Assembly (NCBI RefSeq): GCF_019175385.1
Contig: NC_083344.1
Coordinates: 26,972,231 to 27,036,230 of the forward strand
Source of the DNA: Lycium barbarum
Taxonomy: Eukaryota; Streptophyta; Magnoliopsida; Solanales; Solanaceae
Length of the DNA stretch: 64,000 bases
Direction: 5' to 3'
The first letter of the stretch is position 1, and the number at the start of each line of letters is the position of its first letter. Positions 33,868 to 46,723 of this stretch are shown one piece after another. The notes beneath the pieces were generated by a model, which did not search any database, was not told the origin of the DNA, and worked only from the letters and a program-made list of their open reading frames with translations. The translations under genes were made by a program, and so were the position numbers.

Positions 33868-35860
33868 CAACAGCTCCTATTCTAGCATTGCCCTTGGAGG
33901 GCAAGAATTTTGTTATTTATTTTGATTCTTCGCGCTCTGGTTTGGGTACTGTTTTGATATAGGAAAAGAAGGTGATTGCTTACGCTTCTAGACAATTGAA
34001 AGTGCATGAGAAGAACTATCCTACTCATGAGTTAGAATTGGCAGCAGTGGTGTTTGCATTGAAAATCTTGAGGCACTACCTGTATGGTGTCCGTTGTGAG
34101 ATGTACACTAATCATCGCAGCTTGCAGCATGTGTTCAGTTAGAAGGATCTAAACTCTGGGCAGCGAAGATGGATGGAGTTATTGAAGGATTATGACATCA
34201 CCATTTTGTACCATCCTGGTACGGCGAATGTAGTGGCCGACGAGTTGAGTAGGAAGTCAGCCATTATGCGAATTCTGGCTCGTGATCTCTTCGGAGCGAC
34301 CGTTAGCTAGAGAGGTTCAGACTCTGGCTAACAGTTTTATAAGGCTGGATATGTCTAGGAGGGGAAGAGTGTTGGCATGTGTTGATTCTAGGTCATCGTT
34401 TCTGGAGTAGATTAAGGCCAAACAGTTAGAGGATGCTAAGTAGTATAAAATTCATGACAAGGTGTTGCATGGTGAGGCCAATGAGGCCGTGATCGACGAA
34501 GAGGGGGTGTTACGGATTAAGGGGCGAGTTTGCGTACAACATATGGGCAATTTGATCAAGACTATTCTAGCAGAGGCTCATAGTTCAAGGTATTCCATTC
34601 ATCCTGGCGCTACTAAGACCATCTGAGACAATATTACTGGTGGGCTAGGATGAAGCGTGACATAATGGAGTTTGTTGCTCAGTGTTTGAACTGCTAACAG
34701 GTGAAGTATGAACATCAGAAACCTGGAGGTACACTTCAGAGGATGCCCATTCCTGAGTGGAGGAGGGAAAGAATAGCAATGGATTTTGTGGTTGGTCTTC
34801 CAAAGACGTTGGGGAAATTTGATTCCATATGGGTTATCGTTGACAGGTTGATTAAGTCGGCTCATTTTATTTTGGTTCAGATAACTTATAACGCTAAGAA
34901 ATTAGCTAAGATCCACATTCGTGAGGTTGTTACACTGCATGGGGTTCCTATTTGCATCATATCTGATAGAGGACCGATGTTTACATCTCGATTTTGGAAG
35001 CATCAGCATGAGGAATTAGGTACTAGGTTGGACCTTAGTACAACTTTCCACCCTTAGACTGACGAACAGTCCGAGCGAACTATTCAGGTTCTTGAGGATA
35101 TGCTTGGGGCTTGTGTGATATATTTTGGTGGTCACTGGGATCAGTTCTTACCATTGGCAGAGTTCGCTTATAACAATAGCTACCACTCGATCATCGACAT
35201 GGCTCCATTTGAGGCCTTGTATGGGAGAAGGTGTAGATGTCCCATTGGTTGGTTCGATGCGTTTGAGGTGAGACCTTAGAGTACAGAACTTCTGAGAGAG
35301 TCATTAGAGAGGTGAAGGTGATTCAAGCTAAGCTTTTGGTAGCCCAGAGTAGGCAAAAGGAGTATGCGGACCGAAAGGTCCGAGATCTTGAGTTTATGGA
35401 GGGAGAGCAAGTTCTGTTGAAAGTTTCACCCATGAAGGGTGTGATGAGGTTTGGGAAGAGGGGCAAGTTTAACTCGAGATTTATTGGGCCATTTGAGATT
35501 CTCAATCATGTGGGGGACGTAGCTTATGAGTTGGCTTTACCCCCGGGCTTATCAAGCGTCCATTCGATATTACACATTTTGTTGTTGAAGAAGTATCATG
35601 GCAATGGTTCGTACATAATCCGTTAAGATTCGATTTTACTAGATGAGAATTTGACGTATGAGGAAGAGCCTATTGCTATCCTAGATAGAGATGTTCATAA
35701 GTTGAGGTCGAAGGAAATAGCCTCCGTGAAATTTCAGTGGAAGAATTGCCCAGTTGAGGAAGCTACTTAGGAAACAGAATCGGATATGCGTAGCAAGTAT
35801 CCTCAGTTTTTTGCCGAGACAGGTACCTTTTCCTAGATTCAGCATCCTTGTCTGTTCAGG
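33868..35860 (+). pseudogene. pol: Element E pol: RNase H, integrase, chromodomain, broken
   Basis: RNase H (33868-34250) is recognisable ([21 protein letters not shown]) but has frameshifts and stops. Integrase follows: CXXC of the zinc region is kept (QCLNC) next to a TAA, and core residues D in AMDFVVGLP (about 34780), D in IISDRGPMF (about 34960) and E in SERTIQ (about 35070) are visible, with a TAG before the last. The tail KVSPMKGVMRFGKRGKFNSR (35420-35480) leads to a chromodomain-like end (IAILDREV-type motif through YPQFF, about 35670-35820), also with stops at 35624 and 35768. Confidence 0.82.
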
Positions 35861-35879
35861 GATGAATGGTGTTTTAATT

Positions 35880-37366
35880 GGAAAATCTAGGATCACCTTA
35901 CCAAATAGAACCTTTCCAAGGGTAGAACGAGCTAATAGAATCTCAAATGTAAAAGTCTAAGAATTGAAAACTTGGCTTGCTTGTGATTATTATTTGATTG
36001 TATCGAGTCCATCAGGGGGTGAAGTAGGAAATTAGACCACCGTTGGGGATTCGGATGCCACGAGTGAGTCTGTATGGTTTTTTTACATTAATGTGCGTGT
36101 TTTGTTTGTGTTTGTAAGGCCTCAGATGAAGTGTTGTGTGGTAGAGTGCAAAACTGTGGAAATTAGCAAGCTTACTGGCTCAGTGGCACCGCTGCGGCAG
36201 ACAATGTACCGCTGTAGCGAGGCCGCTGTAGCGGCGGACCTCTCGCCGCGGCGGACTGATGGGAAATGGGGATCTCCGCTATGGCGGACACTGGACTACT
36301 GTAGCGGTGACGCTATTACGGGTTCGTGCTCGCCACAACGGAAGGTAGCATTAGTGGAGGTCTGCTACAGCGGGCGCTTGCCCGCTATAGCGAGACCACT
36401 GCAGCGACAGAATGACCGCCGCAGTGACAAAATGACCGCCGCAGCAGTCGACGGGGACAGAATCTCAGTTTTTAAACACTTAGTTCTTAATTATTTATTC
36501 ATAAAACTCTAAAAAAGTTCCCAAGGAGCACCTAGGGTGAAATTCTAAGGCTAGGACAAGAATATTGTTGATAGGTAAGTCTCAACCATTCCTTCTTTCA
36601 TTACGCTTTCATCTCTAAGATTATCATCATTCTAATGGGTCTACAATGGTGAATTGAGAATAGTAACCATAGAACTTAATATACCTTTAATAGTTGGTGG
36701 GTTATGAATATTATTGTGTGATTATTATCTAAAGGCTAGGCTATCAATTTCTAATCAAGAATTGAACCGTTAGAGACATGAATTAAGTGAATTGAGGCTT
36801 AACGTTTCATAAAGATGGTAACTTGACTATAGAAACTGCTTGGAAGAAGTAATTTGATGAATAACCTTATGAATTGATAGTTTATGGTTACTAAGGCCAA
36901 TGATAGGAAGATTTACACCTAGTAAGCATTCACCCATTAGAAAGGGGTAAAGTGGAAGGGTGTTCATCGTAATGATATTGTTGACTAGAGTGTTTGTGAC
37001 TTATTTAGCATCTTACTTGCTAGACTTTGAGTGTTCCGAGGTATTATGGAAGGGAAAGGCTATAGTAAAGTAATTCACATTGTTCCACCTCTGCAGTTGA
37101 GGTAGGTTACCGTCTACTTGAGTTAGATTTTAATTAGTTGATTGTATGTGTTATGAGATTGATAGGAGAAAGCATGTCTAGTCTTCAGGCATAATGTGTG
37201 GTTCGAATTCCTATATGCTATTGATTGAGTGATAATATGGGCTTAATGCCATTATTCGATGTGTTGTGATCCACTTTTTGATGACAAATGTGGTAAGAAG
37301 TTAAGATGATCTTCTTGATGAAATTGAGATACTACTTGATAACCGATCATTGAAAGTGATGTGATA

Positions 37367-37403
<37 letters not shown>

Positions 37404-38200
37404 TTTGACCGGGAGTGAGGAGGTGACCTAGATTTGAAAAGGCACATTTGACAGGGGGTGAGGATGTGACCTGGATTATAAGCTCGTGGTCCAAGGTCCG
37501 TTCAGGAACGAGTGGTACATGGACACCATGGGTCCCCTGCAGGTTATGGCTATTGGGAAAAGACACTGATTAGCATGTAGGTAAATGAGTGATCAGTGCC
37601 GAAGTAAGTGAGAATGTTGTTGGGAGATTTATTCCTTTGGTTGTTCCGTTGACTGGATTGTTAATATCATTGGTTGACCTAATTTGTTAATTCCATTTAT
37701 TTACTTGGTGTTGTCTATTTGATTATGTGATGTTGAGTGTCTGTCTATTTTATTAATTTCATGATTCATGCATGATACTAATCTTTGTCGGCCTATGATA
37801 TCTACCGGTACATAGTGTTTGTACTGACAGATTGAGGCCACTTGCTGACAGATTGAATTTGAACTTTTATTCGTGCCAGTCCGCTCGAAAATCTTCCTTT
37901 ATCTAATTTCAATTTTCATTCCAGACATTGATGGTTATTTACTTCAGACAGTATGAATTCCTTAGACATGTTTTGGATTAGAGTCCCTGTACGGTGACTT
38001 TTGGATTTTGGGATGTAATAGTTAGGACTTCGCATTTACATTATGGTTTTATGGCATGACTACTTTTGAGTAATCTTGTGTTAAATTTGTTATGAATTGG
38101 CTTAATAAAAATGGACTTTTAATGAGTAGATGGTTAGGCGTATTGGTTCGCCCACTAGGACTTAGTGTGGGTGCCAGTCATGGCGTGTTAGGTCGTGACA
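35880..38200 (+). mobile_element. Element E 3' LTR (start uncertain)
   Basis: Non-coding sequence follows pol and ends GGTCGTGACA at 38200, the usual 3' end of LTRs in this window. It holds a GC-rich CCGCTGTAGCGG repeat region (36186-36455), an (AT)(AC) microsatellite (37365-37395) next to GGCACATTTGACAGGGGGTG words (37440-37470) that resemble the J minisatellite, and a GTACATAGTG...GTACTGA block (37810-37830). The start cannot be fixed because the 5' LTR of E is absent; a decayed TTCAGGGATGAATGG hairpin at about 35856 suggests a start near 35880-36020. Confidence 0.55.
36186..36455 (+). repeat. CCGCTGTAGCGG dyad repeats in E LTR
   Basis: At least ten imperfect words of the CCGCTRTAGCGG / CCGCCGCAGCGG kind lie in 270 bp, many self-complementary, ending with GTCGACGGG. 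They sit at the same place in the LTR as the GTCGAC repeats of A and B. The frame at 36093-36512 crosses them and is not a gene. Confidence 0.75.
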
Positions 38201-38203
38201 GAT

Positions 38204-40173
38204 TGGGAATAATATTTTGTGTGTGCCAAAAGAGACTATGGGCTAATACTATATCTCATGATTATTGTAATGAGTATATGAGGTCTGTTAAAAATTATTA
38301 CTATTTAACTGGATTGAGATCAAGAAATTAATTAAGTGTGTAATTGGTTAAATGATGGAAATGAGGTGGAAGATAAGATATTAATTAAGCACATTGTATA
38401 CGTATTATGTGGACATAATCGATGCACAAATTGATAAGTGGCAGCAAAGTGAATGTATGAGGTGGCACCATTTGGTCTATGTGTCAAGAATCTATACCAA
38501 GGAAGGTACACGTGTAAAGCAAAGCAAAGCAAATGGGTGTGGTTATAATTGTACTCCACTTAATGAAAACTCATGTTTTCCTTCGTTGAGATAGAGATGC
38601 ATCATATTAATTTTTATTAAGAATTGGCACCCAACAAGCACAATAACATGATTTACATTTCCTACACAACAAAGTGAGTTCCAATATTGTGGAAGCGTGG
38701 TATAAATTTTCTCAATAACAACACACGGATTTTGGCGCACCGCTTCGATCTCGTTTTTTCGTTTGTCGCGTGGTTGAATTTAGGCTTTCTTCAAAGTAAA
38801 GTAAGGAGGAAGAAGAGGAGTTCTTGCAAAATAAGGTAAGAATTCTCCTCTACTAGATATATTTAAAGTTCGTCCAGGTCATAGCCAAATTGTGGGATGA
38901 GAAATACGGAATTAATAGCGGGAAATCATTTTTTGATGTTGTTGTTGAATGGACTGCTTGGTCATTTTACAAGTTATGTTGTGGTGGGAATGAAATTTGA
39001 TTGTCGTTGTGTTAGTTTTGTTGAATGTGGAGAATGTGAGATAAACAGGGGAAATGTTGTCCGGGTCATTATAAGACAAGTATACCACCCTAATATACAT
39101 GATATACCAAGTACATCCTTGACCTAATGAGAATTGTTATCGTTATTATAGGATAAGGCGCGAGATGAGCTACGGTTGACGGCATTGACTAGAAGGCAAA
39201 CAAGGCATGTAAGGTGTTCGCTTCCCTCTTTCTTTGGATCGAATCCAACTAGAACATGAACACGAGCGTTCCATAACAATTCACTCCATTCCTATGCTTT
39301 GTACTTCAATTTTAATGCCTTAGTTATTTGATTGATTCTGGTTATGATAATTTACCTTCACTAAATGGTTTATTGATGTTGATATGAGTTTTCATAACGT
39401 ATGCGGGATGATGATGATATGATGATGATATGATGATGACATGATGATGATACCACTATATATATGTATATTTTCATATGATTTTTCAAACGCATGCATT
39501 GCATATTGTATGTCCTCAGATGTCCCGGGTGGTTACTATTCCTTCTATTCGTTACTTACTTATATTCATGTATTCCTGCCCTACATACTTAGTACTTTTA
39601 TCTGTACTGACGTCCCATTTCACGGGTCGTTGTATTTCGTGTTGTGCAAAGTATCTCGGAGGCTCCTGGTACGATGATACAGTCAGCGTATGGTCAGCAA
39701 GCTCCATTCCTTCAGACCGGCACAGGTTGAGTATACATACGACATATATGTTATGTATTAATTATGTCTTACGGATATGCCGGGGCCCTATCCCGATCAG
39801 TATGTCACACGTTGACTCTTAGAAACTCATAAACAAATATAGGTATGTGTATGTCACGTGTGGCCTTGTCGGCCCCAGTGGAGTTATGATGTCATTGTTC
39901 TGACCTTGCCAGACATATGTTATATGTATAAGGATAGTGGCAGCCTTGTCGGCTCTCATATGTATATGTATATATATGTGTGTGTGTGTGTGTGTGCACG
40001 CGTGTGCGCGCGCACGCGCATATGTCTACTGTCATGTTGGGCCTTTTCTGCTTGTAGGTAGTGGATGCCATAGTATAGTGTTGAGATATAAATTATGCAT
40101 GTATGCATGCCATGTGACGCTCGGTGAGTCAAGCCATGTGTCAGTCATGCCCTCCGGAGTTGAGGATGTGACA
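38204..40173 (+). mobile_element. Element F 5' LTR
   Basis: The right end is clear: GAGGATGTGACA at 40173 followed by a one-mismatch PBS (TGGTATAAGAGC, 40177-40188). The left end is inferred at TGGGAATAATATTTTGTG, just past the E terminus, which resembles the G LTR start. A TATAAATTTT box lies at 38701, GGGGAAATGTTGTCC at 39049, the GTACTTTTATCTGTACTGAC block at 39592-39611, and a decayed CCGGGGCCCTATCCCG hairpin at 39780. A GATGAT microsatellite lies at 39405-39450. No coding sequence is seen. Confidence 0.65.
39977..40021. repeat. (TG)n followed by alternating CG tract
   Basis: Ten TG units run into about 25 bp of alternating purine-pyrimidine rich in CG (CACGCGTGTGCGCGCGCACG). Such sequence is prone to left-handed DNA; here it is part of the F LTR. 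Confidence 0.8.
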
Positions 40174-41047
40174 AAGTGGTATAAGAGCAGGTCTGTCCCA
40201 GGGATGTCCATGAGCCGTGTCTAGAATAGTCTTATTTATAGATGTGTAGCACGCCACACTTATAAGCAGGAGGCTACAAGACATTTAGGGTTGGTTCCTT
40301 TCTTTCTTGATCTAGATCGTGCGATAGAGCTAAGTCATAAGAGGTTCCTTCCTAATTTTCCTTATACGATATGACGGTCTCTGCGACTAAGATGTGGAAG
40401 ATTAATAAGACGTTTTGCGGGGCCAATGGAAAGAATGGAGTCATACTGACTCAATCTAAACCCATGTTTATGACGCAACGAATATAAGCCTCTATCAAAT
40501 CATGTGTACACCAGGTGTGCGAGCATAAGGCAGAACACCAGGATGTGAATTACCATCTTAATTGTGTATGGGAGAAAAGGGGTAGTAGGACAACATAAGG
40601 AAGGAAGTTCTAATGGCTAAAAATAAGGCGGAAAAGGCATAAGGTACAGAAAGAGAAGATTTGATGCTCAAATGAAGCAGCGCGAGTATTATGGCTCTGT
40701 TTCTAATAGTGATAAGAGCATGCTCAATAGCACTCGTTTTAGTTGCAACCTCTGTACTTCAAGGCTTTAGGAGGGATTGGAATTCAGGATCTAGTATGAG
40801 TTGTAAAAACATTAGCAGTAGAATTAGTGATTGGATTTGGGGTATTATTGTCGAGGGACATGTTATAGTCCTTAACTAGGCAAAGGAAATGTATATGCTT
40901 TGTATATTTGAGGTTGGTGTAGTCAGGTATGGCTATCGAAACGGTAGGCTGTTAGGGGACCAGATAGTTGAATCTCTATTCAGGGGATATGTGATTGCTG
41001 TGATGTGACTTATGTTACTAGTAAGGGGATGGCATTAATAGGCTTTG
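40174..41047 (+). mobile_element. Element F leader and internal region, part 1
   Basis: PBS (40177-40188) is followed by the shared leader: GCCGTGTCTAGAATAGTCTT, TGTGTAGCACGCCACAC, TTATAAGCAGGAGGCTACA and GATCGTGCGAT. The hexamer matching GTGCAC is GCACGC here, not palindromic. After 40375 the sense strand is purine-rich and no gag-like start or domain can be read; the longest frame is 62 codons. This suggests that F, like J and H, is non-autonomous, though gag could be decayed beyond recognition. G is inserted at 41047/41048. Confidence 0.6.
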
Positions 41048-43572
41048 TGTTATATCCCGTATTTTTGTACGTTGGATTATTCGTAAGTTAATCGACATAA
41101 GTTCTAGGACAAGATTATTTTTGAGATATGAGACAAGGACTTTTAAATCCCGATTTTAATATTGCACGGTTTGCTAATTAATTACAATTAGTGGAGATCA
41201 AGGATTAATTAATAGTCATGATCAGATTATTAAGTGGGCCCTACTAAAATATATGGATAATTGTGATTGGAGCATGGATGATGACATGCTAAAGTGGGAC
41301 ATATGTCAAATGGGCAGGCTGCATATATATACCTAAGTGATGACTCATTAATCACATATTTCATCGTCACAATTCACTTGGAGAAAGACTCCTAAACAGC
41401 CATGGCTGCCATCAAGCTCACGGACAACCTCAAGTTTTTAATAGCAAGAAATTTTAATTCCATAGAGGTGTTCTAAACATTCAAAAGAGGTAGCAACGTT
41501 AGAATTTAAATTGAGGAAGAAGAAGTGGTGCAATTGGTGCAAGTAATTGTAGGATCTGTCCTAATCAATTTAAGGTAAGATTCCTTCTTCTTATAGTGTA
41601 ATTGGAGTTAATGATTTTGTAATTGAGAGATTAACTTGTATTAAGCAGAATTGGATGCAAGGAATTGTATATGCTAACGTTAAGGTTCTGTTTGGCCGTA
41701 TTGGAGTTGTCTTAATTCAATAATGGCGGATTAGGTTTGATTGTTGTTGTTATTGTTGTTATGGATTGTGTGTTAAAAGTGAAGGAATCTTGATACTTAA
41801 AAGTTGTAGTTGTTTATATGAAATTGTTAGGTCATGAATTGGATTAGATGTTCATGAGGTTGTGGGCTGTTTTGATGAGATTTTTGGGGGAAATCCTGAC
41901 ATGATTATGTATTGTGTTTTTGTAGTAATGGGTTGTTTGGAGCATGTTATTGTAAGATCATTTTTTATGATGTGTTGTGGCTATAGATCATTAGGAATAA
42001 CATGAGTATGTTGTGGTCGTTATGTTGATTATTGTTGAATGTGCAACGTATAGACTGATTTGGAGTGTTGTGCGTGCGGTGCGGGCTGTTTCGAGGTGTT
42101 CTAGGATCTTGTTTTGACTAGTTCTTGATGTGGCAACTTGGACGTGTCGTTGTTGATGTTATTCTGGTCATTTTTATAGTTGGTTTGGATGTGGGGGAAG
42201 TGAACAATATAGGGGAAATGCCGCCCAATTTTCTTGAAATGAGCTACAAACGTTAAAATATGTTTTAAGCCTTTCCGTTGCTTAACTATAGTTCTTAACG
42301 TCTTAATATAGGTTGAGGTATTTCGGGAAGCGTATACATATCGAATCACGGATTAAGCGTCAAAGGTATGTAAAGAAATCCCTTATTTCTTTTTGGCATG
42401 ATCTATATGAAACAAATAGACGACGAGCATATAAACTCCAAAGAAGCTCCTATTCTTAGAGACACTAGGATGGCTAATGTTCTTGATAACCAGAAGCTAT
42501 TTCATTATGTCCAGATACGTGTCTGAGGTTCCTGAAGTCGTATTTGATATAATCCATAGTGGCATTCGAAGGGTACTTGACATGACTGTTGTCTTCGATT
42601 CTCAAGTGTTAGTTCATTCTAATTATTCTATTGAGTCTCAGATGATGATTTAGTTTGCATATGGTTGCTCATTATTCTGCTTGTGCATGCCGTTAATATA
42701 TCATTCACCGAGTCCCGAGCCGGGTATGTATTCGTGCACAGTTTCACTGCATTGTTCACCGAGTCCCTCACTAGAGGGCCGGGTACGGTATATATATATA
42801 TATATATATATATGATGATATGATTATGGCACCGAGTCCCATGATGGGCCGGGTATGGAATATGATGACTTTATTCACCGAGTCCCATAATGGGTCGGGT
42901 ATGGTATATGATATAGATATGCATGATGCTCATCTCGTAAGGCACAGGTGCATTGGTATCTTTGATTATCAGACTTGCCTCCTGTAATCTTTTATTCAGT
43001 CATGATCTTCTTTATTAAATTTCATGCTTTATATACTTAGTACATTCCTCGTACTGACCCCCTTTCTTCGGGGGGGAGGGGGGGCTTCGTTTCATGCCCG
43101 CAGGTACAGACACTTGGTTTGGTGATCCTCCAGCCTAGGACTTCTGCTCAGATGTTTGGAGAGCTCCATTGTTCCGGAGCCTAGATTATTTGGGTACAGA
43201 TCTTTTGATGTAGACTTATGCATATCCAGGGGTAAGGCGGGGCCCTGTCCCGTCATATTTCACATTTATACTCTTAGAGTTCTGTAGACATGTGTGGGTT
43301 GTATGTAGGTTTTGGTCAGCTATGTCGATATGATTCGTTTTGGGTATTTCCGTATATAGTGGCAGCCTTGTCGGCTTGCATATTATGTTATGTGTTGGTT
43401 AGCTGTGACTCCTCAGGAGACAGTTTTATGATGATATTTGGCATTATGAATCTTTAGTTGCCTTTATAAGTTTCCATACTGTTCTTGGTTTCAGTCTAAC
43501 TATATCTAACAGGTTTGTATACGAGTGTCCAACTCGGGCAATAGTCATGGCCCATGGGGTTGGGTCGTGACA
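41048..43572 (+). mobile_element. Element G 5' LTR
   Basis: It starts TGTTATATCCCGTATTTTTG and ends GGGTCGTGACA. A TATATATA box is at 41334-41341, a CAGCCATGGCTGCC word at 41397, GGGGAAATGCCGCCC at 42213, hairpin modules at 42705-42905, the GTACATTCCTCGTACTGAC block with a C/G-rich hairpin at 43041-43087, and GGCGGGGCCCTGTCCCGTC at 43236-43254. H LTRs are clearly homologous through much of the length. No coding sequence is present. Confidence 0.93.
42705..42905 (+). repeat. Tandem CACCGAGTCCC...GGGCCGGG hairpin modules in G LTR
   Basis: Four units begin CACCGAGTCC and end in GCCGGGTA or a variant, separated by TATGATAT-type spacers and a (TA)n run. Each unit can fold on itself (for example GTCCC with GGGCC across ATGAT). 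The 3' LTR has the set at 62622-62795 with shorter spacers. Confidence 0.8.
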
Positions 43573-43576
43573 AAAG

Positions 43577-43735
43577 TGGTATCAGAGCAGTTCATCCTCG
43601 GAATGTCTACATACCGTGTCTAGCAGAGTCTTGTTTATCAGTGTGTTGTGCACCACATCTATAAACAGGAAGATACAGGACAATTAGGATGTCACTTTTC
43701 CTTCTTACTCTAGATCGTGCGATAGAGCTATATTA
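43577..43735 (+). promoter_or_regulatory. Element G PBS and leader with GTGCAC palindrome
   Basis: TGGTATCAGAGC at 43577-43588 matches initiator tRNA-Met perfectly. The leader has CCGTGTCTAGCAGAGTCTTG, GTGTTGTGCACCACA with GTGCAC at 43648-43653, CTATAAACAGG and GATCGTGCGATAGAGC. Confidence 0.85.
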
Positions 43736-43776
43736 TCGGGATAATCCCTCTCTAATAAATTATTATGTTTAGAACT

Positions 43777-44374
43777 ATGCCTCCAAAAAAGCGATAGCTG
43801 CCCAGAAGGGCAAATCGGTAGCAGGAGATACTAGTCAGACCCGGAGAGTTACTAGGGCTCGTGCCAGTCTATGCCTAAGATTTTACTCCAGTCAGCGAGC
43901 TCTGCTACACCGCCACCTCCAGAGAAGCTTAGAGCAGCAATAGCTCCAGTTCAGGGGGTAGCCCCACCGCCGGCTCCCGAGGCCCCAATACCTGAGCCTC
44001 CAGCTCCTCAGCCAGGAGCGGAGGATAGGGCCATGAGATATGCAGTTTAGCTGTTGACCAGATTAGTGGCAGGGCAGGCTCGCAGGTATGGACTAGGAGT
44101 TGACCATGCGGATATATCTGATAGTTTGAGGGCTCGTGACTTCTAAAGTTGTAATCCTCCAGAGTTTTAAGGGTCAAAGTCCGAAGATGATCCGTAGGAG
44201 TTTATTCGGCAGATGCAGCGTACATTGAGGATAATCAAGGCTTCTGAGACTGAGTCTATTGAGTTGGCTTCGTATCGGTTGCGGGATGTAGCTGTTAATT
44301 GGTATGAGTCTTGGAAGTTATCCACGGGCGAAGGTGCTCCTCCCGCGGTATGGGATGAGTTTATGGAGTCCTTC
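43777..44374 (+). pseudogene. gag: Element G gag, part 1 (before H)
   Basis: ATG at 43777 begins the MPPKK start, but a base is missing soon after and the N-terminal proline-rich stretch shifts frame several times. The capsid core is clear from 44213 (QRTLRIIKASETESIELASY, RLRDVAVNWYESWKLSTGEG) to DEFMESF at 44374. H is inserted there. Discounting H and one target copy, the frame continues exactly at 56521. Confidence 0.82.
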
Positions 44375-46723
44375 TGTCACAACCCAACCCCGTGGGCCAT
44401 GGCTAGTGCCCGACCTGGACACCCGTATACATACCTATCAGATATAGTCAAACTGAAACTACAAACAATCTGGAACTTTACAAAAGAACTCCGAAAGTTC
44501 ATAGCGTCATCGTATATGTATATTCAGATCAATTGTCTCCTGAGGAGTCACAACTGATCAAACCATAAAATGACACGCAAGCCGACAAGGCCGCCACTAC
44601 ATATCAATATCATGTCATATGCAAGCCGGCAAGGCTAACACTACAGACGGACATCATATCATAGCACATCATATAGACACAGCTGAACAGAACTTATACA
44701 AAACCCACACATATGTCTACAGACCTCTAAGAGTACTAACGGTGAAATATGACAGGACAGGGCCCCGTCGTACCCCTGGATGAACATACATATATATATA
44801 TATATCATAAGATCTATACCAAAAGTCTTAACTCCGGAACAACGGAGCTCTCCAAGACAGCTGAAAGGAAATCCTAAGCTGGAGGATCATCAAACCGAGT
44901 ATTTGTACCTGCGGGCATGAAACGCAGCCCCCCGAAAAAAGGAGGTCAGTACGGAATATGTACTGAGTATATAAAGCATGAAATACAGTAAAGAGGATCA
45001 TAACTGAAATAGAGATTACCAGAAACAAGTATGACTTTTAAAACATCAATACACTTGCCTTATGAAATGAAAATCATGCATATCAATATCATATATCATA
45101 TATATATAACGTGTCCCGGTCCTCTAGTGAGGGACTCGGTGAATAAGGTCACCACATACCATCCTTGGCGCCATAATCACATCATCACACCATCACATCA
45201 TCATATCATCACATCATCATATATATATAACGTGTCTCGGCCATCTAGTGAGGGACTCGGTGAACAATGCAGTGAAACTGTGCATGAAAACGTGTCCTTG
45301 CCCGGGACTCAGTGAAAGACATATTGAGGCACGCACGAGCAGAGTAGTGAGCAACTATATGCAATTTAAATCATATCTGAGACTCAATGGAATAATCAAA
45401 ACGAACCATCATTTGCAAATCAAGACAATAGTCATATCAAATACCTTTCGAATGTCACTGTGAATCATATCAATATAGAACTCTGGAATCATATGTGCGT
45501 ATCAAAACATAATAACGTAAGTTCTGGGAATAAAGAACATTAGCCATCCTAGTGGCTCTAAGAATAGGAATTTCTTTGGAACCATATACACGTCATTTGT
45601 TCGTTTCATAAAGATCATGCCAAAAAGAAAGAAGGGTTAACTTTACATACCTGTTAACAATTAATCGTAATCTCGTTCGCTTCGTTGCTCCTTCAGCCTA
45701 TTTAATATAAAAGTAACGCTATCGTTAGTACTATACTTTCTAGTTCGTAAACCCGTAGCCCATCGCTTATAGAACTTATTCTTTAACTCATACTTTCTCG
45801 TTTAGGGTTTTTCATTAGTTAAGGACTTAACGAAAATCGGGCAGCATTTCCCCTATATATTCGCCTAACCCGAATTTTCAATTATTCTCATGTTGACACA
45901 AAAATACCAACAACAGAGATATACATATAAATTGTTCACAATTCAGCCCGTAACAATTCTAATAACCCAACAACCTTTCTAAATCCATTTTAACCCACAA
46001 TTTCGTATAACAACGATTTCATGCAATTTCTTACTTCCAATTTCATCTAATCCAATTTTAATCCTTCCATTACAACACCATTAATACAATTATACTACAA
46101 AACAAGAAAATCTTACCAAATTTTTCTCGGAGGAATTTGTACGCTCAATTGCTCCAATTTTACAATTTCTTCTTCTCCAACTTAATATTCAATGTTGCTA
46201 TCTCCTCCTTGAACTTGCAAACCACTTGAATCTTGATCACAACATGCAACAAAAATATTTTTTCCTCCATCCATGGCTGGCCGAGCAGCCATGGAAATTG
46301 TTGCAATTTTTTCTCTAATTTACAATTTGTGAAATGGAAAATTAACTCCTAACTCGTCCATCCAATTTCCATATATATGGAATCTCCCAAAGTGACACGT
46401 GCTTCCCCCCCCCCCCCCATGACTCATCAAATCAATTTGTTCAAATGTTGTTTTTTTTTTATTTTTTCGGCTGGGGCCCACTTCTATTAATTAAATTAAT
46501 TAATTTTAATAAATCACTAATCCTTACTTAATAATCTAATCATAATTAATTAGTTCCTAATCTCCAATAATATTTTTACACTGAATAAAATTTATAAACA
46601 GTTTATGTAATAATTAAAATTGAAAATTAAAGGTTCCTATTTCATGTCCGAAAATAATTCCGCCTTTGACTTGAGTCGATTCTCTTGCGGATAATTCGAC
46701 GTATAAATATACGGGGTATAACA
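44375..46723 (-). mobile_element. Element H 3' LTR (left copy)
   Basis: 2349 bp, TGTCACAACCC to GGGGTATAACA in plus orientation; on the minus strand it starts TGTTATACCCCGTATATTTA, close to the G LTR start. It carries GACAGGACAGGGCCCCGTC (44751-44769), a GTACGGAATATGTAC block (44949-44963), GTGTCCC...GGGACTCGGTG modules (45110-45310), CATCACATCAT repeats (45175-45220) and a poly-C run near 46407. No coding sequence is present. Confidence 0.92.
46271..46294. repeat. CCATGGCTG inverted repeat in H LTR
   Basis: Nine-base arms CCATGGCTG and CAGCCATGG flank a 6-base loop. The other H LTR (about 56060-56083) has one arm base changed, and the G LTR has a related CAGCCATGGCTGCC at the same place. 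Confidence 0.7.

Noticed and set aside
36093..36512. 139-codon plus frame
   Set aside because: It spans the CCGCTGTAGCGG dyads of the E LTR; no domain and repeat-driven composition.
38201..38220. PBS following the E terminus (would make it a 5' LTR)
   Set aside because: GATTGGGAATAATA does not match TGGTATCAGAGC beyond three bases; upstream sequence is pol of E, so it is a 3' LTR.
46400..46425. Poly-C run as a telomere or PPT signal
   Set aside because: It occurs within both H LTRs (also near 56195), far from the PPT position; simple homopolymer.
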